A DNA stretch of 64,000 nt from Mucilaginibacter sp. SJ. Lineage in GTDB: Bacteria; Bacteroidota; Bacteroidia; Sphingobacteriales; Sphingobacteriaceae. The position numbers and the translations under genes were made by a program. The notes under the pieces are model-generated. The model had not been told where the DNA came from and did not search any database. It saw nothing but the letters and a program-made list of their open reading frames with translations. Location of the stretch: positions 248,001 through 312,000 of the forward strand of contig NZ_CP118631.1 of NCBI RefSeq assembly GCF_028993635.1, written 5' to 3'. Each line of letters begins with the position of its first letter. Positions within the stretch are counted from its first letter, which is position 1. Of this stretch, positions 35,117 through 43,870 are shown piece after piece.

Positions 35117-37471
35117 ATGTTTAAATTTTACCTGATGCTTTATCTATGCTGTTTTTGTTTAACATCCGCTGCCGAACCTCTTTATAAAATAAGCGGACAG
35201 GTGAAGAGCGAACAAGAGGAGCCGGTTAATGCAGCTACTATCCTTATCAAAGAAAATTTAAGTGGCACCCAAACCGATACAATTGGCCGTTTTATAATTG
35301 AAAAGTTAAAACCAGGCGAATACACCCTGATCATTTCGGCTGTGGGGTATGAAAAGCGCTTTCAGCAGGTTGTTATCAGTAAAGCTTCTGTTAATAATTT
35401 AAGTATCCGGCTAAAGGTATCGGCACAAAGCCTTAAAGAGGTAAACGTATTGGGCAAACAAGAGAGCCACGATAACCTGATCGATTTTACCCGTACGCCG
35501 ATGCCTTCAACAGTGATCAGCCGAAAGCAGATTGAGATGATGGGGAGCCGCCGGTTAGATGAGGTATTGAAGGAGCAAACCGGTTTGGCTATTGTAAATG
35601 ATATAGGTTCGGGTGCGAGGGCGGTTGGTCTTCAGCTTCAGGGTTTTGATAGCGGCTATACCATGATCATGATAGATGGTCAGCCGATGACCGGCCGTAA
35701 CTCCGGGAATTTTGACCTGTCGCGGATTACGGTGGCTAATATCGAACGGATTGAGATCATTAAAGGCGCGTCATCATGCCTGTTTGGCAGCGAGGCATTG
35801 GCCGGGGTAGTCAATATAGTTACCCGCCAAAATATATCGCAAAGCCAGGGCCTGGCCAGTTTGCGCTACGGTAGCTTTAATACTTTGGATGCAACACTGG
35901 AAGGTGAAACACCTTTTGCAGGCGGCAGGGGCTCAGGTTATATATCCGGTAACTATTACCGTACCGATGGCTTTAACGCCAATCCTTACCTGAGCGAAGG
36001 TAAAACGGCACCACCTTATGATAGTTATACTATACAAGGCAGGGGCAGGTACACTTTAAGTAAAATGAACGCGATTAATATAACCGGCAGGTATGCGGCG
36101 CGTAATTCGGTTAATCAAACTGCTTACAGTACAGAGCCAAGCCGCGATGTTTTGGTTGAAAAGGACCTGAATGCATCGGCTATTTTAAATACAAATTTTA
36201 ATAGCGGACTGCGTTTAAAAACGCAATATTACCTTACCCGTTACGCTACCGATCAAAACATTACCAACCGGGCCAACAGCCAGGTTATACCTACCAACAA
36301 CTTTGTGCAATACCTGCATCGCGGCGAATTACAGGCTTCTCAAACCTATTGGAGTACTGTGGTGCTTACAGGTGGTACGGGTATTCAGTACGAAACGATG
36401 AATAACAAGCTTTACAGCGGTGCCAAAAGTCAATCAACAGCCTTTGCTTATGGGCAGGCCGACTGGAAACTGAGCGATGAGCTGGGCCTAACCGGTGGTG
36501 TGCGGGGCGAACACCATAGCCGTTACGGTGGCAGCTTCAATCCAAGTTTTGGTGTAAAATATCAGCCTGCGAAAGCACTTACCTTAAAGGCGGCTATAGC
36601 AACCGGCTTTAAAACGCCGGATTTCAGACAGCTATACCTCAATTTTACCAATTTGGCAGGCGGTGGCTACACCGTTTTAGGAACCGATGTTTTTTCAGCT
36701 GAACTTCAGAAACTGCAGGATGCGGGGCAAATAGCAACCGTATTTGCTAATGCAGCCAAAGTGAGCACGCTTAAACCCGAACGCTCTGTGGCCTATAGCG
36801 CCGGTTTTACATTACAGCTAAGTGCCAATATAAAGGCGGATGTAAACGGCTTTTATAACGATGTACGCAACTTTATCAATACCGATCAGGTGGCTTCAAA
36901 AAAAGGCGGGCAGCAGGTATTCTCTTATTTTAATATCGATCGGGCTTTCCTGACGGGTGCTGATGTTGGTTTGAGCTGTAGAGTAACCCGCGGATTTAAT
37001 GTGTCGGCAGGTTATCAACTGCTGTATGCAAAAGATAGGGGAGTTATTGATTCGATCAAAGCAGGCAGGGGCAATTATGCCCGGGTATATGATACCAACA
37101 CAGGCCAAACCCGCCGCTCAAAAACATCCGACTATTTCGGGTTGAATAATCGTTCGCGTCACATGGCCAACGTGAAGTTTACTTATGAGTACGAACCCAA
37201 AAGCATCACCGGAACTTTCAGGGTTAACTACCGGGGCAGGTATGGTTTCCAGGAGGCAAACCTGCCCAACGGATTTCTTGATCCAAATGATACCTATGTA
37301 TCCAGCTTTTTCCTGTTCAATGCATCGCTACAAAAAAAACTGATGAACAATCACTTTTCGGTACAGCTAACCGCCGATAACATCTTTAACTACCGCGACC
37401 AACTGATGCCGTCACAAAGCGGGCGTACCATTATGCTTGGCCTTAACTATCGCTTTTTTAAACAGCAATAA
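35117..37471 (+). CDS. hmuR: TonB-dependent heme receptor (HmuR-like)
   Basis: Outer-membrane receptor of 784 residues with a signal peptide at 1-18. A carboxypeptidase-regulatory-like domain spans ~22-112 (YKISGQVKSEQEEPVNAATI, GEYTLIISAVGYEKRFQ). The plug spans ~120-240 (TPMPSTVISRKQIEMMGSRR, IERIEIIKGASSCLFGSEALAGVVNIVT). A 22-strand-type barrel follows, with GFKTPDFRQLYLNF near the middle and the C-terminal LTADNIFNYRDQ ... MLGLNYRFFKQ. It heads a rightward cluster of HmuY proteins, so heme or a heme-protein complex is the likely ligand (context-based). Confidence 0.9.
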   Translation: MFKFYLMLYLCCFCLTSAAEPLYKISGQVKSEQEEPVNAATILIKENLSGTQTDTIGRFIIEKLKPGEYTLIISAVGYEKRFQQVVISKASVNNLSIRLKVSAQSLKEVNVLGKQESHDNLIDFTRTPMPSTVISRKQIEMMGSRRLDEVLKEQTGLAIVNDIGSGARAVGLQLQGFDSGYTMIMIDGQPMTGRNSGNFDLSRITVANIERIEIIKGASSCLFGSEALAGVVNIVTRQNISQSQGLASLRYGSFNTLDATLEGETPFAGGRGSGYISGNYYRTDGFNANPYLSEGKTAPPYDSYTIQGRGRYTLSKMNAINITGRYAARNSVNQTAYSTEPSRDVLVEKDLNASAILNTNFNSGLRLKTQYYLTRYATDQNITNRANSQVIPTNNFVQYLHRGELQASQTYWSTVVLTGGTGIQYETMNNKLYSGAKSQSTAFAYGQADWKLSDELGLTGGVRGEHHSRYGGSFNPSFGVKYQPAKALTLKAAIATGFKTPDFRQLYLNFTNLAGGGYTVLGTDVFSAELQKLQDAGQIATVFANAAKVSTLKPERSVAYSAGFTLQLSANIKADVNGFYNDVRNFINTDQVASKKGGQQVFSYFNIDRAFLTGADVGLSCRVTRGFNVSAGYQLLYAKDRGVIDSIKAGRGNYARVYDTNTGQTRRSKTSDYFGLNNRSRHMANVKFTYEYEPKSITGTFRVNYRGRYGFQEANLPNGFLDPNDTYVSSFFLFNASLQKKLMNNHFSVQLTADNIFNYRDQLMPSQSGRTIMLGLNYRFFKQQ

Positions 37472-37474
37472 ACT

Positions 37475-38149
37475 ATGATGAAACTAATATCAACCTATAA
37501 AAACCATTATCAAATGCTGCTCATCGCCCTGGCTGTGGTTACCGCTCTTAGTTCATGCACTAAGGAGCAGGTAAAACCACAGCTTCAGGATGGCAGCAGT
37601 ACAGTAGTTACCGATTTGCCCGGCGATGTTGGCAGCACCATTAATACGGGCTTTAAAACTTTCTATTTCAGCTTTTCTACCAATAGTAAAGTTGATAGTA
37701 CAGCCAGGCAAAGCACCTTATGGGATCTCTCTTTTGGACGTGAATACAATTCATATATAGGGATTAACAACGGTACCAACGCGGGAAGCTACGGATTTGG
37801 TGGGGCTGGAAAAGGGGCTTTAATTGTTGTTAACCAGGCTTACGATCTTGTTAAGGAAGCACCATCTGATGCCGATTTCACAGGCAAAGGCGTAACCTCG
37901 GTTGGCTGGGATCCCGGAAATGGATTGGGATGGTATTTCTACGATCTTAAAACACACATAGCTGTCCCCATAAAAGGCCGAACCTTTGTATTGCGCACTG
38001 CCGAAGGTAAATACGCCAAGCTTGAACTGGTGAGCATGTACAAAGGAGCACCCGCTGTAGTAACCGATTTAAACTGGCCTTCGCCTTATTTCACTTTCCG
38101 CTATTATGTTCAACAGGATGGCAGCAGGAATCTATCAACCAAAAATTAA
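37475..38149 (+). CDS. HmuY-family heme-binding lipoprotein
   Basis: A 224-residue surface lipoprotein with lipobox SSC at about residue 25. HmuY hallmarks: STLWDLSFGREYNSYIGIN, GWDPGNGLGWYFYDLKTHIAVPIKG, FVLRTAEGKYAKLELVSMYKG and PYFTFRYYVQ. The TH pair in DLKTHIA is also present in the HmuY proteins at 34249 and 40190 and may include a heme ligand (inference). It starts 3 bases after the receptor gene, the classic hmuR-hmuY coupling, with gene order reversed relative to Porphyromonas. Confidence 0.88.
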   Translation: MMKLISTYKNHYQMLLIALAVVTALSSCTKEQVKPQLQDGSSTVVTDLPGDVGSTINTGFKTFYFSFSTNSKVDSTARQSTLWDLSFGREYNSYIGINNGTNAGSYGFGGAGKGALIVVNQAYDLVKEAPSDADFTGKGVTSVGWDPGNGLGWYFYDLKTHIAVPIKGRTFVLRTAEGKYAKLELVSMYKGAPAVVTDLNWPSPYFTFRYYVQQDGSRNLSTKN

Positions 38150-38161
38150 AAACAATTAATC

Positions 38162-38956
38162 ATGAAAATCATAAATATATTTCAAAAGCGTACATCTACA
38201 AGTATTTTAATGCTTGCTATGTTGGCATTGACCTTTATTGCATGCAAAAAAAATGATGCAGTAACTCCTGATCCCACACCTGGTACCCCAACAAGGGATG
38301 CCGACAAAGTGCCTTACTACAAATTGCAGCGGGTTGAAAACCTGGCAGCACAAACCGACGATCAAAACCCTACAACGCCTAAAACAGAAATCCTTTTTAG
38401 CCTTGATTACAAAAAAGAACAGCCTGCAGGCTACGCTAAAACTTCATTTTGGGATATCTCATTAAGTGGGCTTTATAACAGCTTTTTGGGTGGCAACAAC
38501 AATACAGATGCAACCAACAGCGGTTACCAGGGCCCGGGCAAAGGCGGGATTACCATTGTTCAACAGGCTTTTGAGGATGTAACCGCTATCCCGGCAACTG
38601 CCGACTTTAAAACAGGTAAAGGCCTGATTGGTACAGATGATAAGGGAAGCTTCGGTACAGGCACCGGGTGGTATCTGTATGATTTTGGCGGAACTGTGGT
38701 TGGCGATGGCAGCACTACCAAGGTACATGTGGCTTATGCGCTGGGTAATTCGCTTAAGCTGGCCGACGGTAGTACGCTGGCTGCACGAACCATCATTGTT
38801 AAAACTGCTTCGGGCGATTATGCAAAGATCAAAATGATCAGCTGCTACAAGGATGTTTTTACCCCCGACCAGATGTTTACCGATACCCCGCACATGTACT
38901 TCACTTTTGAATATGTAATTGTACCTGCCGGAAGTACAAAATTTGAGATCAAATAG
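38162..38956 (+). CDS. HmuY-family lipoprotein, longer variant
   Basis: A 264-residue lipoprotein with lipobox IAC at about residue 29. It shares KTSFWDISLSGLYNSFLGGNN, GTGWYLYDFGGTV and TIIVKTASGDYAKIKMISCYKD ... MYFTFEYVIV with the neighbouring HmuY, so it is a clear paralogue. The Tyr-x-x-Thr-His motif of the others is replaced by YDFGGTV with an insertion, so the potential ligand His is missing. It may bind a different porphyrin or act as an accessory. It lies 12 bp downstream of the previous gene. Confidence 0.82.
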   Translation: MKIINIFQKRTSTSILMLAMLALTFIACKKNDAVTPDPTPGTPTRDADKVPYYKLQRVENLAAQTDDQNPTTPKTEILFSLDYKKEQPAGYAKTSFWDISLSGLYNSFLGGNNNTDATNSGYQGPGKGGITIVQQAFEDVTAIPATADFKTGKGLIGTDDKGSFGTGTGWYLYDFGGTVVGDGSTTKVHVAYALGNSLKLADGSTLAARTIIVKTASGDYAKIKMISCYKDVFTPDQMFTDTPHMYFTFEYVIVPAGSTKFEIK

Positions 38957-38972
38957 ACCCTATACCTACACT

Positions 38973-39941
38973 ATGAAAATCAAATACTTATACCTATTGC
39001 CTGCTGGCTTAATTACCCTGCTTTCTGCCTGTAAAAAAACGATCTACCCCGATGCGCTGCCCCAAAACAAGATCCTGGAATATAAAGTGGTGAACGTTCA
39101 GGATACGGTAATCTATGGTTCGGTTGATAATATAGAAAATACCATAACCGTGTACATTCCTTACTATTATGGCTTAACAGTTATTGAACCTAAAATCACT
39201 TTAGATGCCAATGCTACCCTTACTGCTACAGCGCAACCGGTGAGTATTGATAACAACAGTCAAACCTACACGGTAAAAGGAGGGGACGGCACAACACGTA
39301 CTTACAAGCTGAACATTATACAGCAAAATACAGCCAGCCTTACCTTAAATTGGTTTGACAGTGATCCAAGGGCTATTCCCAATGGCCAAATTACTTTGAT
39401 CAGCGGTAATTTTTTGAGCACAAGTACCGCGTCGCTAAAATTGACGCTTTTAAATCAGATTACTAATAAAACTGTATTGGGCGATTTGAGCACTGCCCAG
39501 ATCGTTACCAATGCCGACAGTTATGGCGATACCTATATACTGGGTATCAAAGTGCCGCTGGATATTGACAGTGGCCGTTATAATGTCCAGGTAGATTATC
39601 TTGGCCATTCGGTGAAAATGGATAAACCACTCCGGGTTTACTACAATCGCCCTCAAATTGCAACCACATTTAATACGCAAACCGTGGCAGCCGGTGATTC
39701 CATTAGTTTTATTAACCAGGCCGATGTATTTATTGATCTGAAATCGGTAAAAGCTACGATAAACGGACAGGCTTATGATTTTCCTGTTCAAACCAGCACC
39801 CGTACAAAGATTGTGATCAAAGTTCCTGAAGGGTTGCCTGTTGGCAGTTGGGGCAGTACGCCTTTTAATTTCCAGTTTGGCAACTGGCAGCCGGTAGTAA
39901 CCAATGTGCCGCTGGTGGTTAAATCCAAAACCGGTGGTTAA
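38973..39941 (+). CDS. Surface lipoprotein with DUF5018-like and IPT/TIG-like domains
   Basis: The start at 38973 (MKIKYLYLLPAG) gives a lipoprotein signal ending LSAC. The longer frame from 38919 would overlap the upstream gene. There are 322 residues. Residues ~25-115 look like a DUF5018-type beta domain (ITVYIPYYYGLTVIEPKITL, YTVKGGDGTTRTYKLNI). The rest is made of two IPT/TIG-like Ig folds (QITLISGNFLSTSTASLKLTL; VAAGDSISFINQADVFIDLKSV). Its function is unknown; the fold and position suggest a surface accessory of heme uptake. A similar protein occurs at 40917. Confidence 0.7.
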   Translation: MKIKYLYLLPAGLITLLSACKKTIYPDALPQNKILEYKVVNVQDTVIYGSVDNIENTITVYIPYYYGLTVIEPKITLDANATLTATAQPVSIDNNSQTYTVKGGDGTTRTYKLNIIQQNTASLTLNWFDSDPRAIPNGQITLISGNFLSTSTASLKLTLLNQITNKTVLGDLSTAQIVTNADSYGDTYILGIKVPLDIDSGRYNVQVDYLGHSVKMDKPLRVYYNRPQIATTFNTQTVAAGDSISFINQADVFIDLKSVKATINGQAYDFPVQTSTRTKIVIKVPEGLPVGSWGSTPFNFQFGNWQPVVTNVPLVVKSKTGG

Positions 39942-40041
39942 AACATTAAACGCTGCGCGTACAGAGCCGGATAATAATCAACTCAATGTTTAACAATAAA
40001 ACCGAAGCCTATGTAAACATCAAAGCCCCGAAAACACAAAA

Positions 40042-40076
40042 ACCGGCAGGTTAATTCTCGCAAACCACCTGCCGGT
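40042..40076 (+). terminator. Hairpin downstream of the IPT lipoprotein gene
   Basis: ACCGGCAGGT (40042-40051) and ACCTGCCGGT (40067-40076), a perfect 10-bp GC-rich stem with a 15-base loop. It has no T tract, so it may be a weak terminator or an mRNA 3' stabiliser separating the receptor-HmuY transcript from the gene at 40190. Confidence 0.5.
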
Positions 40077-40108
40077 CAAGATCAATGCGCTTTATAAGAC
40101 TTGTAAAA

Positions 40109-40128
40109 CATTATCCTGGACGATAATG
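40109..40128. promoter_or_regulatory. Inverted repeat CATTATC-N6-GATAATG
   Basis: A perfect 7-bp inverted repeat in the 248-bp gap before the gene at 40190, 61 bases from its start. The half-sites are those found in classical Fur boxes but in everted orientation, so a Fur link is only suggestive. Confidence 0.35.
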
Positions 40129-40189
40129 AAGGCCTTACAGCGTTCAACATGCGAATTAAATAAAAATTTAATTTAAAAACACAATTACC

Positions 40190-40816
40190 ATGATTTCAAT
40201 AATCAAAAACCTGTCAAAAACAGCTGCAGCTGTGATCACTGTATCAGTAATATTTTCATCTTGCCAAAAAAACAATAGCGATAGTGTAAAACCTTTGGCC
40301 GCTGCAAACCAAAGCGCAACAGTAACCGGCGTTACTACAACATTATTAACCGGTAACTACGGAAGCCCAACACCTGCACCGGGCACTTATGGCACAAAAT
40401 ATCTGAATATAGCCAATGGTGCGCAGGATTCAACCGGCGCTATTACCTACCACCTGACTTTTACCTCAACAAATAACCTGGCAATGGCGGCAAAATCAGG
40501 CTATACACTGAAATATTTAAACACTACCAAAACACTTAATACTGTTAACAACAGCGATTATACCGCTGCAACCACAGTGTCGGGCACACTGGGGTTAAAT
40601 ACCGCTACCGATTCCCTTAACAACCCGGTTGGTGCAAACGGATGGTTAAATTACAACATAACTACCCATGCGGTAAACTACACGCATAATGTAGTATTGT
40701 TCCTTAGCACCGGAACCACCATTTATGCTTTCCAGTGCTACGCTGCTGATGGTCAGGGTTCAGCTACGCTGAACAGGGGCCGTTACTGGTTCCGCAGAGG
40801 TACTTTGATCAATTAA
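40190..40816 (+). CDS. Divergent HmuY-like lipoprotein
   Basis: A 208-residue lipoprotein with lipobox FSSC. The C-terminal half follows the HmuY order: GANGWLNYNITTHAVNYTHN, VVLFLSTGTTIYAFQCYAADGQG and GRYWFRRGTL. These correspond to GWYxYN..TH, the central strand and the terminal YxFRY strand of the other HmuY copies. The N-terminal half (Thr/Asn-rich, TVTGVTTTLLTGNYGSPTPAPG) differs. The Thr-His pair is kept. The similarity was judged by eye and is weaker than for the other copies. It has its own upstream gap and a strong hairpin after it. Confidence 0.65.
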   Translation: MISIIKNLSKTAAAVITVSVIFSSCQKNNSDSVKPLAAANQSATVTGVTTTLLTGNYGSPTPAPGTYGTKYLNIANGAQDSTGAITYHLTFTSTNNLAMAAKSGYTLKYLNTTKTLNTVNNSDYTAATTVSGTLGLNTATDSLNNPVGANGWLNYNITTHAVNYTHNVVLFLSTGTTIYAFQCYAADGQGSATLNRGRYWFRRGTLIN

Positions 40817-40839
40817 GTTAAAGTACTGTTGTAAATAGC

Positions 40840-40890
40840 ATTAAAGAGAGCGCCCGGTCATTTGATCCGGGCCGGGTGCCTCTCTTTAAT
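40840..40890 (+). terminator. Long hairpin after the HmuY-like gene
   Basis: ATTAAAGAGAG (40840-40850) pairs with CTCTCTTTAAT (40880-40890), extended inside by GCCCGG / CCGGG pairs. It lies 24 bases after the stop codon. The following bases are not a clean T tract. Confidence 0.65.
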
Positions 40891-40916
40891 GATTATCACT
40901 ATTACACACTAATAAA

Positions 40917-41924
40917 ATGATTAAAATCAAACAAATACTTTATTTATCTCTTGTGGTTTCGCTTTTCCTGTTGCTGGCTTCCTGTAAAAAGGAGTATGTA
41001 AAAACAGGGTACAATAATGTAGAAGAATTTACCATTGCAGATTCTGCCGGAAATAAGCTCAAAGCCTCCATTGTGGGCGATAGCATAAGGGTTTACTGGC
41101 CTCCGTTTCAAACTGTTCCTGTTAATGTTGCGCCCCAGATTTCGGTTTCTACCGGCGCCGGTATCAGTCCTGCATCGGGCACAAGTGTTGCCTTTAAAAG
41201 AGGGACTTCCTATATTGTTACCGCACAGGATGGCAGTAAAAAAACTTATTTTCTGTTGCCGATGATCAATCAGCCCGCGCCGGTTTTTGAAGTTGCTGCA
41301 GGTTATGAATTTACCATACCTTATTTTTCAATACAGGGGCAATATTTTATTCCGGATACCAATCAAACTAAATTATACCTGATCAATAGCAGCAACAAAA
41401 ATATCCCTGTTAGCTTAAGAAATGCTTCACGGTTCAACTCTCTTGGCATTGTTGTTAATCTGCCTGCAGATGGAAGTATAGATACTGGCTTTTATAAAAT
41501 AAAATTAATAAGCGGGCAAAATATTATTACCAAAGGCCCTTATCATTTTGGCCGCCCTCAATTTTTATCAAGCCTTGTTACCTGCACATTTAACGAAGCC
41601 GGGAAATCATTGAAAGCCGGAAATGAAATAAGTTTCAATTATACGCTTTCTAATTTAGCCAAAAAATACTTTACGGGTAAGTTCGTAAATGCACAGCTTT
41701 TGGTAAGGCCTCCAAACGGGGCAGATGATGGCTCTGAAGACCTTTTTTATGAAGTACCGCTTACCCAGCTAACGCAAAACGTAATTCATTTTAAACTGCC
41801 GGATGACGTTTCGAATGGAAAGATCTCCCTGATCATATTGCCGTTTGAATTGGAAAACGGAGAAATGCCGGCTGCATATGTATGGGATGCCGCTACAGAA
41901 CCTGCTACCTCTATTATAAATTAA
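40917..41924 (+). CDS. Surface lipoprotein with DUF5018-like N-terminus
   Basis: A 335-residue lipoprotein with lipobox LASC. Residues ~30-115 match the pattern of the protein at 38973 (VEEFTIADSAGN, SIRVYWPPFQTVPVNVAPQISVSTGAGI, YIVTAQDGSKKTYFLL), suggesting the same DUF5018-like domain. The remaining Ig-like beta strands (IPYFSIQGQYFIPDTNQTKLYLI, SFNYTLSNLAKKYFTG) probably form two IPT-like folds. No catalytic motif is visible. It is followed 12 bp later by an S41 peptidase, implying co-transcription. Confidence 0.65.
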   Translation: MIKIKQILYLSLVVSLFLLLASCKKEYVKTGYNNVEEFTIADSAGNKLKASIVGDSIRVYWPPFQTVPVNVAPQISVSTGAGISPASGTSVAFKRGTSYIVTAQDGSKKTYFLLPMINQPAPVFEVAAGYEFTIPYFSIQGQYFIPDTNQTKLYLINSSNKNIPVSLRNASRFNSLGIVVNLPADGSIDTGFYKIKLISGQNIITKGPYHFGRPQFLSSLVTCTFNEAGKSLKAGNEISFNYTLSNLAKKYFTGKFVNAQLLVRPPNGADDGSEDLFYEVPLTQLTQNVIHFKLPDDVSNGKISLIILPFELENGEMPAAYVWDAATEPATSIIN

Positions 41925-41936
41925 AGAAATCATAAA

Positions 41937-43199
41937 ATGCGGATATTAAAAGCTCTCGAAATTATAGTACTTGCTGCCGGTTTGTCGGCATGCACGAAAA
42001 GTGCTGTTATTGCTCCTGAGTTTCCTGTTTCGCCAACCACAGGTACCCGCACCCAGTTTACACTTGATTCTATTTATCTGTATGCCAAACAAATTTACCT
42101 GTGGAGTGATGTATTGCCTGCATATGCAGTTTTTAACCCAAGGAGATACGCTGTAGATCCTTTGCATCTTAATGCGTTTAACACCGAACTTTTTGACATA
42201 TCGCAATTAAAAGTTAACCCGCAAACCGGCTTTAAATATGAGAAGCCGATAACCCCGGGTTCGCCAAAATATTCGTTCCTTACGGAGCTTGACAGTAACG
42301 GTTCGCTGGCTGCCGTCGGGGCTCCGGTATTGGATGCTGTGTTAAAGGATACGGTACTGCGCAAAAACGTTGCCTATGTTGCCTTAGGCTCGTTTCCCGG
42401 ATTAAATACCTGTAAGGATAAGCTTGATGCCGCGTTCGCTAAGCTTAAGGCCGCTAACCCTGTGCAGCTGGTAGTTGACCTGAGGTACAACGGCGGCGGT
42501 TTTGTTGAAACAGCCGAATACGTTGCCAACTTGATAGCTCCGTCATCATTAAACGGAAAGGTGATGTTTTCTGAACAATATAATGCCTTGCTACAGGCAT
42601 CAGGCGCTACTATACTTAAAAATCAAACCTACTATGACGCCAACGGCAATACGGTAATTTACAAAGGCCGTACGGCTACCCTGGCCGATGTTGACTATAC
42701 CGAAGCCGGAAATACGCATCATTTCAAAAAGCAAAGCGGTATGGAAACGGTAAAGGAGATTTATTTCATCACCTCTGTGGCTACAGCTTCAGCAAGTGAG
42801 TTGCTCATCAGCGCCCTGAAGCCTTATTTTAATGTGAAGCTTGTGGGCAGTACCACCTATGGAAAGCCCGTTGGTTTTTTCCCGGTTAAGATAGATGTGT
42901 ACAATGTTTATTTATCAGGCTTCCTGATCCGCAATGCCCGGGGCTGGTCTGATTATTTTCAGGGGATCCCCGCAGATATTGAGATAACACCGGAGGACAG
43001 CCCTGCGCTGGGAGACCCTAATGAAGCTTGTTTGAGCGCTGTATTGGAGTTGATCAATGGCGCATCGTTAAGCACAGTACAACAACAGGCAAATAATAAA
43101 ACAGTACAAATAACTTCCATAGTTAAATCAAGTCCGGCTGGTACCATAATAAAACCTGACGGAATGATAGAGAACAGATTAAAACTAAAGAATAATTAA
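41937..43199 (+). CDS. S41-family (C-terminal-processing type) peptidase lipoprotein
   Basis: A 420-residue exported protease with lipobox LSAC. The catalytic core is seen in VVDLRYNGGGFVETAEYVANLI, then TSVATASASELLISAL, where the Ser of SASE would be the nucleophile, then GSTTYGKPVGF with the general-base Lys. No PDZ domain is evident between the N-terminus and the core, unlike CtpA. Surface S41 lipoproteins are common in Bacteroidota. Its place between HmuY-type genes and a heme oxygenase suggests that it helps release heme from host or environmental hemoproteins, which is inference. Confidence 0.85.
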   Translation: MRILKALEIIVLAAGLSACTKSAVIAPEFPVSPTTGTRTQFTLDSIYLYAKQIYLWSDVLPAYAVFNPRRYAVDPLHLNAFNTELFDISQLKVNPQTGFKYEKPITPGSPKYSFLTELDSNGSLAAVGAPVLDAVLKDTVLRKNVAYVALGSFPGLNTCKDKLDAAFAKLKAANPVQLVVDLRYNGGGFVETAEYVANLIAPSSLNGKVMFSEQYNALLQASGATILKNQTYYDANGNTVIYKGRTATLADVDYTEAGNTHHFKKQSGMETVKEIYFITSVATASASELLISALKPYFNVKLVGSTTYGKPVGFFPVKIDVYNVYLSGFLIRNARGWSDYFQGIPADIEITPEDSPALGDPNEACLSAVLELINGASLSTVQQQANNKTVQITSIVKSSPAGTIIKPDGMIENRLKLKNN

Positions 43200-43238
43200 T
43201 AAACAGAGAGCGGAATCTCTCCATCAAAAACAATAGAT

Positions 43239-43808
43239 ATGCTAAGCACTACAATTAAAGAAGCCACCAAAGAAGCCCATCAGCAATTAGAGAAAAAAGT
43301 AGTACAGAAATTAAAGGCGATCCGCAGTAACCAGGATTATGCCGATTTACTGAGATATTTTTATGCCTACTTCAGTCACCTGGAGAAAGTAATTGCGCCT
43401 TTTATTACCATTGATATTTTACCGGATTATGCACAACGCAGAAATTCATCATTCCTTAAAAGCGATATAGAAGCATTGGGTGGAGATATTAATAACCTGC
43501 CGGAAACCAGCGTTCCCGAAATCAATAACGTTATCCAGGCGCTTGGCGCTTTGTACGTAATGGAAGGCTCCATCATGGGCGGAAGCATTATTGTGCAGAT
43601 GCTGGCCAAAGGAGGCATTACCGAAGGCGTTTCTTTTTTTTCAGGTTACGGACCCGCAACCGGCCAAATGTGGGGCACTTTTATTTCGGTGTTGAATGCA
43701 ATTGCTGCTAACGATGAAGAAGAAGCAATTGCTGTGCATACCGCGAATGATACATTTAATCACTTTGCTGCCGTGTTTGCCGAAACAGAACAGCCGATTA
43801 ACGGATAA
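43239..43808 (+). CDS. hemO: Biliverdin-producing heme oxygenase
   Basis: A 189-residue cytoplasmic enzyme that cleaves heme to biliverdin, CO and Fe(II). A proximal-ligand type His is seen in EAHQQLEKK (H14), and the distal helix is recognisable in QALGALYVMEGSIMGGSII, with Gly residues close to the heme. The length matches bacterial HemO/BphO proteins. No bacteriophytochrome gene is adjacent, so iron acquisition rather than chromophore synthesis is the likely purpose. It lies 39 bp after the S41 gene. Confidence 0.9.
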   Translation: MLSTTIKEATKEAHQQLEKKVVQKLKAIRSNQDYADLLRYFYAYFSHLEKVIAPFITIDILPDYAQRRNSSFLKSDIEALGGDINNLPETSVPEINNVIQALGALYVMEGSIMGGSIIVQMLAKGGITEGVSFFSGYGPATGQMWGTFISVLNAIAANDEEEAIAVHTANDTFNHFAAVFAETEQPING

Positions 43809-43870
43809 CTGGTACTGTGCTGCATATTGGATATTAAACCCGATTTAAGTTTACCTGTATTGAAATTGTA

